Of a stretch of 64,000 bases of DNA, positions 28,801-40,868 are shown one piece after another. The notes below the pieces were generated by a model, which saw nothing but the letters and a program-made list of their open reading frames with translations, was not told the DNA's origin and did not search any database. Source of the stretch: Pelargonium cotyledonis (Eukaryota; Streptophyta; Magnoliopsida; Geraniales; Geraniaceae); assembly GCA_036897625.1 (NCBI GenBank), contig JAYMTA010000007.1:91962-155961 (forward strand), written 5' to 3'. The stretch's first letter is position 1. Each line of letters starts with the position of its first letter. The position numbers and the translations under genes are program-made.

Positions 28801-29364
28801 GGAAAAGAAAATGGAAAAACACACCGGTGCTTCCGAGCAATTAGCCTGCAACACACAAAAAAGTTCGGGATAGTCTGATGAAAATTCACATTTGGTATCT
28901 TAATACATTTGTTCCCTGTTGGTTAAAAAAGACTTCTTATGATCAACCAAGGGCCCTTATAAAGTTCTTGTGTAGCTAAGAACTCTAATTTTAAGGAATT
29001 TTCAATTAAGAAATTAATAGCTTTTATTATTATTATATATATCATTATCTAGGTGAATTAATTCAGTTCTGCATGGACATACTTGCCAGTTATTTACATC
29101 AGATTCATATCCTAATTTAAGTTACTAATTCCTGGCTTAATTGATAGAAAAGGAGAGAGGGGGGTGCAAAAAAGGTAGTGACTCTTTAAAGAAAGCTAAT
29201 CCTAATGATATGTATCTTGGGGCTTCCTATGTGAAAAAAAACCTAACTAGGAGAGAAACAAAAAGTTAAGGTTAAGTGCTCCTATTAATAGAGTACACGA
29301 ATTGCTTAATAGAAATGTATTCAAATATTGCCCTTGCAGTAAAAAAGGGGGTAGTATAGTCGTG
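25874..29364. other. intergenic DNA
   Basis: The longest frame is 80 codons at 26564-26806 on the + strand, Lys- and Arg-rich toward its end and unlike any family I know. I see nothing else of note. Confidence 0.65.
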
Positions 29365-29440
29365 TGGAGTATGGTCTAGCGGTAAGGTACGGGTTTTTGC
29401 TAAAGGTTTAGCTCTAGTCTAGCAATTCTACTTAGCCTAC
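29365..29440 (+). pseudogene. tRNA-Gln-like 5' portion
   Basis: TGGAGTATGGTCTAGCGGTAA followed by GGTACGGGTTTTTG matches the first half of tRNA-Gln, with some tRNA-Glu character in the D-arm. Past the anticodon loop the sequence is unrecognisable apart from a faint TTCTACTTAG end. It has no usable T-arm. It is one of four tRNA-like elements between 29.3 and 31.6 kb. Confidence 0.4.
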
Positions 29441-29781
29441 TTTTAGCTTTTGAGGAATACCATAGTGGTACACTTCGGAATCGGTAACTTTTAATATTCA
29501 TAATTGTTATACTTGGAAGCACTCATTTAGTTTAATAGAAAGAGCACTCAACAGTGAGATTTATGTACGCTATGGAGGGATTTGCTCTCTAGTTTAGAGT
29601 CTTGTACATAAAGCTTTTTGTGTTATTTTTCTGAGAGTACTCCGAATATTGATGAATTAGATACTTTGCGGGAATTCTAGTAATACTTTAAGCGAGTCGT
29701 AGTTATAGTATACAGGTAGGTCCTAGAAGAATTCCTAGTTCAATAAAAAGTTAAAACTTCTATTACCTTATATAGTTTATT

Positions 29782-29811
29782 ATATGTTAATCATTAGATA
29801 TGTTAATCATT
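29782..29811. repeat. 14-bp direct repeat, period 16
   Basis: ATATGTTAATCATT occurs twice, separated by AG. This is the longest near-tandem copy noticed in the window. Confidence 0.9.
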
Positions 29812-30521
29812 GCCATTGCTGACCTCCTCCCTAGATTTTAAGCAAGGTGGTTAATCCTTTAAACATAAAAAATACGTTTCTTCATCTCGAGTTACAAGAG
29901 CCTAAACCTCGATTCATATGTCTATAAAAGGGTCTCCTACAAGATTAGGAAATAAAGTAAGTATCAATTTATATATCTGGGATCACCTTCTTATCTAGTA
30001 AGATTCAATTGTCACTTCCTAAGTATCGTCTTACTAAGTATATACTAGTCTAACTCTATAAAATATATGTTCCGTTTTGCAGATATCTCGTGAAGAATTC
30101 AAACTTATTTCTCTGATTTTTTTTTACGGGACTCTGCTTTTTTTTATATCTACTAAATCTAATAGAGGATAAGCTAGGATTAAGTTTAAAAGAGACAAAA
30201 TTACTTAGTATTAGACTACTAAATTATCGCAGGAATTCAAGATAATTTAGTTCTTTGAGAGTTTGAGAGTATAGTCCTAATCTAAGCCAATATTTTCTAA
30301 GAGATAGTGTAGGAACCAACTCCATTCAAAGAGCTACCAACTCAATTAAATGCTCAAGAAGAAATTCATATACCTTTAGAATGAATATCTTACAGAAGAT
30401 GAAACTATTCTAGTTATTAATGAACAATACACCTTTATGAGACTATTATAGATATTCAATTTCAAAGCACTAACTCTTATCTACAAGCTCCAATGTATCC
30501 CTCCACTATATAAAAATTACC

Positions 30522-30588
30522 ACAAAAGACCTGGGTTGAACCCTTGCCTGCAGGTTCCACTCTTCGGTGCTTTACCACTTAAAAAAGA
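30522..30588 (-). pseudogene. tRNA-Gln-like relic
   Basis: On the minus strand AAGTGGTAAAGCACCG and GGCAAGGGTTC align without gaps to tRNA-Gln over the 32 bases from the end of the D-arm to the T-loop start. The anticodon arm has drifted: the loop is GAGTGGA and the stems are broken. The acceptor strands and the 3' T strand do not pair. Confidence 0.35.
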
Positions 30589-31254
30589 CTTAAAACTAAA
30601 AAGAATATAATTCTCATTTTACTAACTAAACTACCTTTTTTAGAAGGAAAGCATACAAAAGAACTCTTATTTATTATATATTATATAAGCGATTCTTGTT
30701 TATGAAATATGTAAGAATGCTCAAGTGAAAGTAAAGCATTAGAAAAAGGGGTTTTAATATCCCCTCATGAGGTCGAATCAATAACAGACCGGCTGCTTGT
30801 ACAGGCTACCTGAGGTATTAGCAAAAAAATAGGATGTAATGAGACCTTTTTCTATTAAATGTATGTAGAATCCAGTAACAAATTCGACTTTTTGTTTTTC
30901 CGAGAGATTTGTGCAATTATCATCTATAGAAGTAACAATCCATGCTGGAATTTCCTTTGAAAACTCATAAGAAGAATATGGAAAGCCAAGAACTTTTATA
31001 CTAAGGAGACGAAGACATGAGAGTATGTAATTAGTAACACACGCGCGGAAAAGGTCTCTAAAGGGTTCTTATAGTCTCACAAGGGGCACTATAGGTTCAT
31101 AGATGAATTAGAATATTTTCAAAAAACGGGTAGTTTTTGAGCACTTGGTGCGTTTTAGATTAGATATGATAGAGGAACATTAGTGTTGAAGTACTTTTTA
31201 ACTAATCCGCGAACTCAAACCTTAGTCTCTATCCGCCTTTTGCTTGTCCTTTCT

Positions 31255-31324
31255 TGCTTTTACAAGTGGTTAGAGCACCGGTTCATGGAATCTCAAGTCA
31301 TGGGTTCCAGTCGTGTCAAAGCAT
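31255..31324 (+). pseudogene. tRNA-like element with closing acceptor stem
   Basis: AAGTGGTTAGAGCACCGG is a good D-arm and anticodon 5' strand, and ATGGGTTCCAGT resembles a T-arm. TGCTTT at the 5' end is complementary to AAAGCA at the 3' end (six pairs). The internal D, anticodon and T stems pair poorly, and the loop TCATGGA places ATG at the anticodon. The family cannot be fixed (Gln, Met or Asp type). It lies 124 nt upstream of the cloverleaf at 31449. Confidence 0.35.
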
Positions 31325-31448
31325 AAAAGTAATAAGGGAATAAAATCTTTAATTTATTGCTGATGCTATTGTCTTATCAAGCTGCCGACCGCGGGTTTCT
31401 AAGAGGTTCTTTCTGAAAATTATGATATTAGGGCCGTGGTATAGAGTT

Positions 31449-31526
31449 CTTAGTTCCCTGCTTGATCCTTGGTAGTACATGAGTGCCATATGTCGAAAAC
31501 TGTGAGTTTGAATCCTACAACTAAGA
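31449..31526 (+). tRNA. divergent cloverleaf, possible unusual tRNA
   Basis: All four stems can form. Acceptor CTTAGTT/AACTAAG makes seven Watson-Crick pairs, extendable to nine with the flanking TT/AA. D stem CTGC/GTAG makes four pairs (one wobble). Anticodon stem ACATG/TATGT makes five (one wobble). T stem GTGAG/CCTAC makes four of five around TTTGAAT. The anticodon position reads TGC, but base 33 is G rather than T, the T-loop lacks C56, and the D-loop lacks a clean GG. Parts of the primary sequence recall tRNA-Trp or tRNA-Pro. It is either a highly derived tRNA or a tRNA-like fold arising by chance around a relic. It was found by inspection, so the chance rate is unknown. Confidence 0.35.
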
Positions 31527-34500
31527 AGCTTTTTATTTACCTTGGTAACTCCGTTTTGAACCCTTTACTTACAAACATGATGCCCCCGAGGAATCAAAAG
31601 GAACAGTCAGGTCAGCTTAATCCCCACGTTTTCTTTAAAGGTTTCAGGATCTAAGGATCTGTTAATTTCTACCAACATCTTAATCTCTTATTCGTATTGT
31701 ATTTTCAAGAAACCTAAGAATTTCTCTTGGTAAGAAGCTTGCTTTTAGTAGAATTTCTTTGTTTGGAATGGAGTTTTCGGACATGGAAATCCTGAACCTT
31801 ATGATAAATATTTCTTTATTAAGCACCAAGCTAAACCTTTTTATATGAATAATATACCATTAAATGCTAAAGTATCTCTTTAACAAGGTTTGAATTTAAA
31901 TAAATGGATAAGGACGAAGGGCAATCAATAGGGTTTTTACCATAACCACGGTTTCCCCAGACTTCCCAAGCAGCTACCGGGTTGGTCTGGACGTTAATTC
32001 TTAGATAAAATTCCTGGAATACTTACCAAAATGAGCTTTAAAATCCAGTTTTTAGAAGTTAATCCACTATTAAGTAAGATTTTATAATAGATATTCAAGT
32101 TCTACTAAACTTTTAGATAGTTGCGCACATAATTATTGGGGATATACATATTTGGTATGATTAAGCCCTTGTAAGTAAGTAAAGTCAGGTGGCTTGGAGT
32201 CTTCCATGTTAGGTTAGACTAAGTTCCGGAGTTTGAATTACTTCAATTATAAAGTATTGAGAATAAGGAATCGGTGTTTGAATGCTTGCTCTGTCTAACG
32301 CGGCGAGCCCTTGTTAAATAGTATATTATAAGTATACCAAATTTACATTATTCAAGGAGTGACTTTGCCGTATTAATTCTAAAGTTAGCTAAGGGAGTCT
32401 CCTAAGTAGAGTTATAGCTAAGTATTTTATTTGAATTTCTTGGTTGAGGTCCCTTCAAGTCTGATCTTCTCAATGTGTAAATTCTTATATCTTTTTAAGG
32501 CCTCACTCTTTGACGGTTTTAGAAGACAAACTTAGGGAATTTTTTGCATAAGAAAGAAATACCCCTTTTGTTTTGTCACTCCTCATATAACATACCTTGA
32601 TTTGAAATACGGTAACAGGAAAATCAGAAACTCCCCTTATATATTTATTACCCTTTCTATTACCAAAAGCACTCTCGTTTATTAAGAAAAATAGACCCCG
32701 ATTCTATAAGGATAGGTTTTATAAACCATAAAAATTCAAGGAAAAGTGATATTTTACCCTGACCTCGGAAAGTCTAACTTTGCTTTTGTCTCTAATTTAC
32801 ATGGATGCTGTATTACTTTTCTTCTGCCGAGTACTTTTGAGCTTTATCCGAACTTCCTTTAATTACATTAACTCTTTGAAATCCTCAAGTTTATTCCTAC
32901 TAGCATCTAGCCCAAGTCTTATGGCTTGAGAGTTTATATACTTTTAATAATTACTTACCCCAAAAAGAAATTAATACTATAATTTAGAATAACAGCAGTC
33001 AAATCTTATGTACAGTATAAAACTACAGGGAACCCCGCTTCTTAATTCCCAGCGTATGTCTCTTGAAAAAGGATTCCTCAATATAACAGGATAGCGGAAG
33101 TAACGTAGAAACCTTTCCCACTAGTAAGGCGTAGTTAAGTTCCCTTAACATAGTCTAATTATTCCCTTTTATTTATTGAATATATTACTTTAAGTAAATT
33201 CTTTGGTATTTGGCCTTTAGGATCTTTACTTGGGTACTCCTCGTATTTGCTAAGGATTACGTACTTTTACATTATAAAGGGGAGATTCCCGTCCCTTAAT
33301 CAAAATCATAAAGAGAACTCTAAATGGATTCCCGCAAGAGTTCCCAATAACAAAGAGAGGCTTATTGTCGCACAAGATACTTCTCTTTCATAAAAACCTC
33401 GATTACACAAAGCTACCCCTATTAAAAGATGGCTTAATATGACTGTTATAACAACCTTAAATAAAGCCGACCCTCCTTAGTTCAAGCCCGGTATTAAAGC
33501 CTTTTATCGAGTTTTACTTAGTTCTTTCGAAGAGGTTTCTAGATTCTACTTTTTTTGTTTTGCAGAAGTTTTAGGGAAAGATCCACTCTAATATTATACT
33601 TATAAAGAGCCGCAAAAGGCGGGTAAAGCGTAAGGGCACAGTAGGGTGTAGGAAGCACTTGTGATGGTTACTAAGGAGGCAAACTCGAGGTACTGTTTCA
33701 CAAGGGAAGGTTGTAAATCTTTATTATATTTTGTTTATTAGAGATGAAACTTATAATTTGACTTATCCGACAAGCTCCTTATAGCATTGAGAACGAGTAG
33801 TGCGAGTTATTCCTATATTCCATTTATGTATAGTACCTGACTAAGTATTACAACAGCATTTGGGTAAACTTCAAAGGGACCTCTTTATCACTATGAAAAA
33901 GGACTTCTTGAAGGGGTCCCGGGCAAATAAAAAATACGACTTTCTTACAATTAGTAAACTAAATATAAATTCTTTATGAGGAAGTCTAAAAAACTCCTCG
34001 GGATAACATGAATGGCACCAAAAAACGGGTCGTTCAAAACCCGACTATAGCTCTTGAATTTGGAATAGAAAGGAGATCATAAGTTCCAAAAGAATCACTT
34101 AAACGGAATCCACTTTCAAAAACAAAGTTGTGATAAACGTAAGATTCTATATTAATAGAATAATGGAAACCTATTCCTGTAAACTCGCTACAAGATTTTT
34201 GGGTTTTTCGTTTTATGCTATACTCGATCATAGAAATTATAAAGGATTCTCAAGTATTTCGGGTCATAAAATCCTCTTATGGGTAACCTGGTAGGAACCT
34301 ATTATAATAATAAAGAAATTCTAATAATTTGTTTAAAAGCAACAAACTTTACTTAAAACTCCCAGGAAATCCATAGGGGACACACAGAATGTGTTGTATA
34401 TAAACGTGGGCGTTATTCTAAAAATATCATATTTTTCCTTGTTTTTACACTCCATCTGTTTGTTGGAAGAATCTCTATTAGTTTTTTGTATGAGTTTAAG

Positions 34501-37500
34501 CCCATTTTCTAGGTAATAATTACAAAAATTAACACCCTCAATTATAATTATATCCCTATTCCCCATACATACCTAATAAGTTTTCGTCAATTAATCAGAA
34601 TCGTTTTAAGGAAGTTTTTCTATAAATTGCAGGGCTACCAGACAACCTACTCTTAATTATACAGTATTTTGATTTCAACTAGGATTTTAGATAGAACAAT
34701 ACTTTGTAATACTACAGGAGAGAATATCATTTACGAATAAAGCCTTATACTTTTTGCAGGACTTGTACTAGGTTTCCCTTTACGCGCAGTAATTTCGTAT
34801 TCATAAATCCCCAGAAATAGGTGAGGAATTTCTAAATAATAGTTAACCCTTACTTTTTATTACTTGGCTGTATTTATTGTATTGAACTCTTCTGGACGGG
34901 GTCCTAAAAGAGACATTACTATATTCCGGAGCCCCAAGCAGATGCTCAGATAAGCGTATCCCTGTAGAGTGTGCGACTTTTGCCTTAACAAACGAACTAG
35001 GATCCCTGAACTTAACTAAAACGAGGAGATCTAATACAAAAATTCTAGAATCCGCATGTCTGATAAGGAAAAGATATACCCTAATCTCTTGCAAAATCTA
35101 ATCACACGCTCAGCATATGAGAGCTTCCTTCAACCCAGGAAACACAAGTCCTAGAAAATTTTATTTAATATTTATTATATACTGATAACTTAGAAAGTAA
35201 GAGCCCCCTATTAGACACCTATACTACATTATACAAGAAAGCCTTAGATCGAACTAACTTAGAACATAAAATAAGGGTGATAAGAATTCCCTAAAAAGGG
35301 AAGACTTTTATAATAATTTGTTTTGAAAAGCTAATTTAGTTGTATTGTAAATCAGGAGTACAGAAAAACCAGTATATTTCTGCTCCTTATTTTTTAGGAT
35401 TCTTCTTACTTATTTGACTTGCACCCAGCGCCTTATGAAATAAAAACCTATTTAAAAGCATATAATATTTCTTACTATTACTCCTAGAGCTCACTCTATA
35501 TGAATTCGCCCTATTCCTTGAAATTTAGTACAGATTAACTTCTATCTTTAGCAAATTAGAGTTACTTATTTGATAAATTGCAATAGGAAATAAGGTTTTC
35601 GTCTAATAAGTGTTAAGCAAAGTGTTATGTAACTAGGAGTTTATAAAGTAAAAATACCTTAATTTTCGAGATTTATTATAAAGTCGGGTGCGTACCTTAA
35701 GTATAAAATGGAAGCCCGATACCCTTCTAACTTGTCTTTGAGGAAGGGAAAGCAACAATTATAATAAAACTTATTCCATGCTTTGGCTATCTTGGAGGGT
35801 CTTATTTATAAGTCAAAAGAGCTGAAATTACAAAAACTGAAAAGGGTATAATATTTTATCAAAAATCCTGGAAATTTACCAAAATGAAGGAGTAAAAAAG
35901 TAGACTCAAATAATGTCACTTTGAAAGAACCTGATTTGTTACCAAAATATCATTAAAATAAAGACCTCCCCATGTAATTACCTGAGGCACTCGTCCTGCT
36001 TCAGATAGTTATAATTGGTGTAAAGAGTCTCTTTATAGGGCCCTTCTCAAAAAAAAAGTTAGGAATTTTTATCCAATGTTACTGAACAAAAAAGAAAGAT
36101 TCTACAAGCCTTCTCGTTTAACACACAGCAACCCTTCTTAATTACTACATTTAGCTAGCAATATTAGGCATTCTATTAAGAAATCTAATATCTCCTTGTT
36201 TAAAAGAACTCCTTTTGAAGCCTGTAAGACTGGCCGAGGTATACTTACTTCTGTAAAAAGGGGGAAGGTAATAAGTCCTTGGAATAATAGGTTCTCTCTA
36301 AAGCTCTTTACAAAAATTACGTTTATTAGGACTCCCTTCAGTGATATAGACTAAGTTTTATCGGTTGTGGGTTCCCGCGTAGTGTGAGAGAGCTGACTTG
36401 TGAAACTAAAGAGAATAAGTTTAGAGGGGGACTTTAACTAAAAGCAGAGAGGACTCTTTATACTTAGGATATTTAACAAGAGTCCTTTTAGTGTGTTTTC
36501 TACTGAAAATTCTTCAAAATTCCCTTACTTTGAAATCCTACATTTACCTTTACTTCTGCGTCAGGTCAGTTTAATGACTCGCGTATCCTTATTTATTTTT
36601 AAGCCGAATAACTAAGAACTTATAAGAGCTGGTAAACTAGTAAATTAGAAGCAATGTAAACACTTGTAGGATAGGGTTGGATCTATTGTGTGTAATAGCT
36701 TTTATGGTAAGGGGGGGCAGAAACCCAGTTTAGAGCAAGTCAAATAAGTTTTGAACCTATAGCATATAGCGCTCAAAATAAGTAAGAATGCAACCGAAAA
36801 ATTCTTTTTTTTCTAAATATCTGGACTAGGTTAGTTTTTCTATAAAATATCTTTATATAGGGTTTTCTAGTCAAAATGAGTCTATTTGTATATCGTAGGA
36901 CCAATCCTGAGACTTTTTTTACAGTATATGAAAATCCGTTAAATAAGGAAACGCCCTATAATACCCGAGCTCTTTCCCTACAACAACTGGATTTCCTAAG
37001 CAGGATTATCTACATTTTTGTAGTAACTAAAAGCAGAATTCCGTGCGATCAAGACTTTAATTATATAGATGCTTCTCTTTAATTTGAGCATATAGCTCGT
37101 GTATCAGTAAAGGAGCCCCTCTAGAGTATAGGATTTCCCCGTTTTTTTAATTTACTACAAATTTAAGGAACCCGCTTTGATGCTTTGATAAATCTTATAA
37201 AAGAAATTTTATTTCACGAGAAACCAGAAATTTTTGTTGTCCTTATGGGCTTGAACTAATGCAACCTTCGAATTTCTTTATATTTATAATATACAAAAGG
37301 AGTGCTAAAGTTCTTGTAAACAAAGAGTTCATTCTTTATCCATTTGAAGGAATCCTAGTAGCCAAGGCTCTCTATATCTCTAAAATTTTTTAGTCTTGTC
37401 TTTTTATTACCAGAGTGCCGATCAAAATAAAAAACTAGTTTTTGCGGTCTATTCCTTTGTCTACTAAAAAACGTAGGGACCTCCCGGATTACACGATTTT

Positions 37501-38270
37501 ATTGTATCAATTTAATAAAAAGTTCAAAACTTAATAGAGCATACCACCCATCGCTAGAAAAAACAGTACAGAACATAGAAAGGTAGACGCATTTGATATA
37601 AAGGATACTTGGGATTCTAAAAATTCTAAGAAAGGTAAGGGTACATGAAAATATATAAAATTACTGGGTAGTTATTAAATTCAAGAGAATTCAGTTTAGT
37701 TACGTATAGACTCGGTGATCTAAGGAATTTCCTTATTATACTATTAAGCAGGGTTTGACTTAGGATCTTTTCTTTGATACATGCTTTTATCCTTTTCCTC
37801 TATTTGATTCCAGGTTCTTTTCTTTTTTATGGGAGCAACTAGAAAAGTTGTATTCTTAGATCCTTGTCGTCAAAGCTTACTTTTTAGTCGCTTGGTATTA
37901 ACCCTTTATTACAAAGTTTAGTGAGCCTGGAATTACTATATAAAGTTGACAGCTACATACCCGACTACTACTCTCGGGCAGTCCTATAAGTCCTTCTTGA
38001 TTTTCTATTTAAGGGTCCGAGTCAGGTGAAAGTCTATTCAATTATTCAGATATTCTTATTTTTACTATCTATCACATGGAGAGACTCCCTAAGCAGGGAT
38101 ACCCTACTTAAGAGCTTAATTTCATCGGTGGATGTATTAACAGAAAAAAAATCAGCTTGGATTGTACTCGATATACAACTAACTCATAAAATTATAAGAA
38201 TTCCTGCATGGATTTTGTGCAGTTTGGTATATTTTCTTTCCAAGTTCATACTGAGAAACCCCAAGCAGTC
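31527..38270. other. intergenic DNA
   Basis: There is no recognisable gene over 6.7 kb. Several 60-85 codon frames on both strands look like chance. A six-pair inverted repeat (CCAGAC at 31957, GTCTGG at 31985) is the only secondary structure noted. Confidence 0.65.
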
Positions 38271-38343
38271 TACCTACTATTGGATTTGAACCAACGACTC
38301 TCGCCGTATGAAAGCGAGACTCTAACCACTGAGTTAAAATACA
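38271..38343 (-). tRNA. trnM(CAU): plastid-like elongator tRNA-Met(CAU), 5' acceptor strand altered
   Basis: The minus strand matches the plastid elongator tRNA-Met of plants from position 8 to the discriminator. D stem ACTC/GAGT is intact. Anticodon stem TCGCT/GGCGA makes five pairs (one wobble) around TTCATAC, with anticodon CAT. T stem GTTGG/CCAAT makes five pairs (one wobble) around TTCAAAT. The 3' acceptor AGTAGGT plus A is canonical. Only the seven-base 5' acceptor strand, TGTATTT instead of ACCTACT, fails; it gives one Watson-Crick pair and two wobbles. Plant mitochondria often carry this tRNA as an insert of plastid origin. Here it is either such an insert truncated exactly at the acceptor/D-arm boundary, or a gene whose 5' acceptor would need correction. 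The structural core is too well kept for an old pseudogene. Confidence 0.65.
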
Positions 38344-38517
38344 AAACCATAAATAAACACAGCATTTAAGGCTATCCTTTATTACTTCTTAGGTCACTTC
38401 TACTGTCCTTAGTAAGCCATGCAAGTGGCGATTGTTTAGCTTTATATATAGATCTGTATCCACACCTGCTGTAGTTCGAGATTATTAAATAAAAGTATAG
38501 CAAAAACCGAGATTACA

Positions 38518-38587
38518 TCTTATTCGGATTGTTAGGAGCAGTCTCTTGTAATGTAGAAAATCATAGGTTCAAATCCCGTAAACTACG
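38518..38587 (+). pseudogene. tRNA-like element (Thr or Tyr type)
   Basis: CTTGTAATG followed by ATCATAGGTTCAAATCCCGT resembles the anticodon-to-T-arm part of plastid tRNA-Thr(UGU); a one-base shift would read GTA (Tyr). T stem ATAGG/CCCGT makes four of five pairs. The D-arm side is largely lost and the acceptor does not close. It lies 174 nt from the tRNA-Met-like gene, on the opposite strand. Confidence 0.35.
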
Positions 38588-40286
38588 TTATCTATTATAA
38601 TTTTTTTATCAAATACCTCTAATGGTAGCAGCTTTTCAAAAGTCTTTTAGTCTATAATCTTGCTTGTTACCTATCTATTCGTACTATACAGCTTTTTTGG
38701 AATCTATCTTCTACGCTTTTCCTAGTCTTAGAATCTTTCATTTTGCTTTTGTGTAACTTACAAGGTTGGGTTTAAGATAAAGTATTAGAGTAACTTGGGA
38801 GCCTTATTGACTTACCAGAATAGTTAGAGAATCTAGACATATAAATTAAACCTACTTATATATTCCAGTTTTATTACTTTTCTAAATACCTATCTTCAAA
38901 CTTGAAGAAAGTCCATTAATTAAATAAAACCTCCCAATCCTCTACTCTAAAGAATTACGGAGAATGCCTTTTGTGGGTATAACTTGAAAGCCCTTTACTG
39001 AATCGGAGAAAGTCTAAAGTTCATGTCCTATTAGCTTCCGTTTTTGTTTAAATTATCTTTGTTTTGCTTAGAAGATATCTTGAGTTTTTAATTAGAATGT
39101 TTCATATCTTGATTACAGTTATCTATTTGTTTTCCAGCACTTACTTTATCAAGTTAATAAATCATAGTTTCGCGAGTAGCTTTACTTGGATTAAATCCAA
39201 AAAAGTTAGGGAATCCTGCGGGGAGGTTCTTAGAGCAGTTGTTCTAAAGTACTAAATATATGGATACTAATTTCTTAAAAAAGGGCCTTTCTGATAAGGT
39301 TTTCTTTGAGATTAAAAACAATATAAATAGGCGTTTTCCGATATGAAAGTCTAGGAAATTCAGTAATATGAAAGGAGCATTACATTTCCGCTATGTGAGT
39401 TTTATAAAAAGAAAAAGTGTACTTTATATTTTGAGTTTAAGAGCCTAAGATTTGGGGATTTAGAAGTAGGGGCAATCCAAGCATTCTATCTCATTCTAAA
39501 CCTTTTATTCTGCTATTTTTCTGTGATAGGACTTTCAAAAAGGGTCCTTTATTTAGGTTCCGTTAACTTAATAGGATAGGCTTCAGGGGTTTCCGTAATT
39601 TTGAGGTAATAAGAGAATCAGCAAACCTTCATCTTTCAATTTTTTTAGTGAAGTTGAGTTCTTTGTAAGAGGGTTGTTTCTATTATAACTAATAAGTAAA
39701 TAAGATTTGTCAAGGATTTATGCCCTAAAAAAGGGGTTTGACTCTCGTTTTTTTTATTTGATTTGTATTCTAAAATTTATGTAAATAAAGTCATAAAGGG
39801 AGTTCAATTCATTTAACAATTTAGAAAGAAAGGGATGAGACCCGTGACTCTAAAGGGCTCATTTGAGGAGGAAAGGTATTGTAATTTTTATAAATATTTT
39901 ACATTCAGTTCCTTAATATAAGTCGGAGTTTTAGTAGCTAGAGTTTTCTCAAATTATTGGGCCAGCACATGACTTGTGAAGTAGCCCTTTTGTCAATTAC
40001 TTAGCCTCCCTTTAGGCCTGTATACAGCGGATAGCAAGCCCGTTCGTTATTTCGAGTTAAGGATTTCTCTTATATAAGAAATAAGTGTATTCTAAAGGAG
40101 CAAGGCAGGTTTTTAAAAGCTATATACTCTCATTCTATATTATTCGTCATTTAAAGAAACCGATTAGAAGCACAAGGAAAAAATCGTACACTTTATAAAA
40201 TCATATGAATATTTAGGAATCCAGATACTCAAAAACGGGATCCCCTTGATTAGATTAAATTTACGTGTCTGAGTTGAAATACTTAA

Positions 40287-40345
40287 ATGACGGACTTGAA
40301 CTCCCGGATAAATTTAGTCTCCAGATTAGGTACGAGAGTAAATAT
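40287..40345 (-). pseudogene. weak tRNA-like T-arm
   Basis: The minus strand shows CCGGGAGTTCAAGTCCGTC with a possible anticodon arm before it. No D-arm or acceptor can be supported. Confidence 0.22.
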
Positions 40346-40830
40346 ATTATAATTATAGCAGCCAAAACCCCAAAAAAGGAGTACCCATTTACTACAAGAT
40401 ACACAGTTTTACTATCTCCCTCTTGAGTTTCCAGAACGACCCTTTATTACTATGAGCAAGCCCTATAACTTAAACTTAGTATATCACGCTTCTAGGTGGA
40501 TACCTCGAGAACTACCGCCAAATAAGAATTCTTTTTTAAAATTTTCGTTGGGATAAAATACTCATTTCTAGGGCACTCCCTCAGATTTTTAATTATTAGC
40601 TGCTCTTTTTATTGGAATTGGGTTTTTTCGTATTGAATTCTACTATACTAATAGGGATCTTGTATAGTTTCAATTTTTAAAATTAGGTATTTGGTATCAT
40701 ACATTTTGTAAGTGGTAAATAAGGTTTCCCACAGAGCGCCCTTTGTGAAAGAATAGACACTCAAATTACTCACTTCGTACAGTGAAAGTCTTTCTCCTGT
40801 TATCTTGAGGAAGAGAGTCCATATCTTACG

Positions 40831-40868
40831 ATCCCTTTCGTCGAGTGGTTAGGACATCGTCTTTTCAT
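40831..40868 (+). pseudogene. 5' half of mitochondrial tRNA-Glu(UUC)
   Basis: About 36 of 38 bases match native plant mitochondrial tRNA-Glu from the acceptor strand (ATCCCTTTCG) through the D-arm (GAGTGGTTAGGAC) to the anticodon loop (TTTTCAT, anticodon TTC). The match stops abruptly at the 3' side of the anticodon loop. The following bases show no anticodon 3' strand, T-arm or acceptor. The high identity up to the break suggests recent separation from a real trnE rather than uniform decay. Confidence 0.65.

Noticed and set aside
30770-30825. Minus-strand GCCTGTACAAGC with GATTCGACC, resembling tRNA-Tyr parts
   Set aside because: Spacing is wrong and the stems do not pair.
37232-37300. Minus-strand TTAGTTCAAGCCC, T-loop-like
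   Set aside because: Upstream sequence has no D or anticodon arm, and the T stem does not pair.
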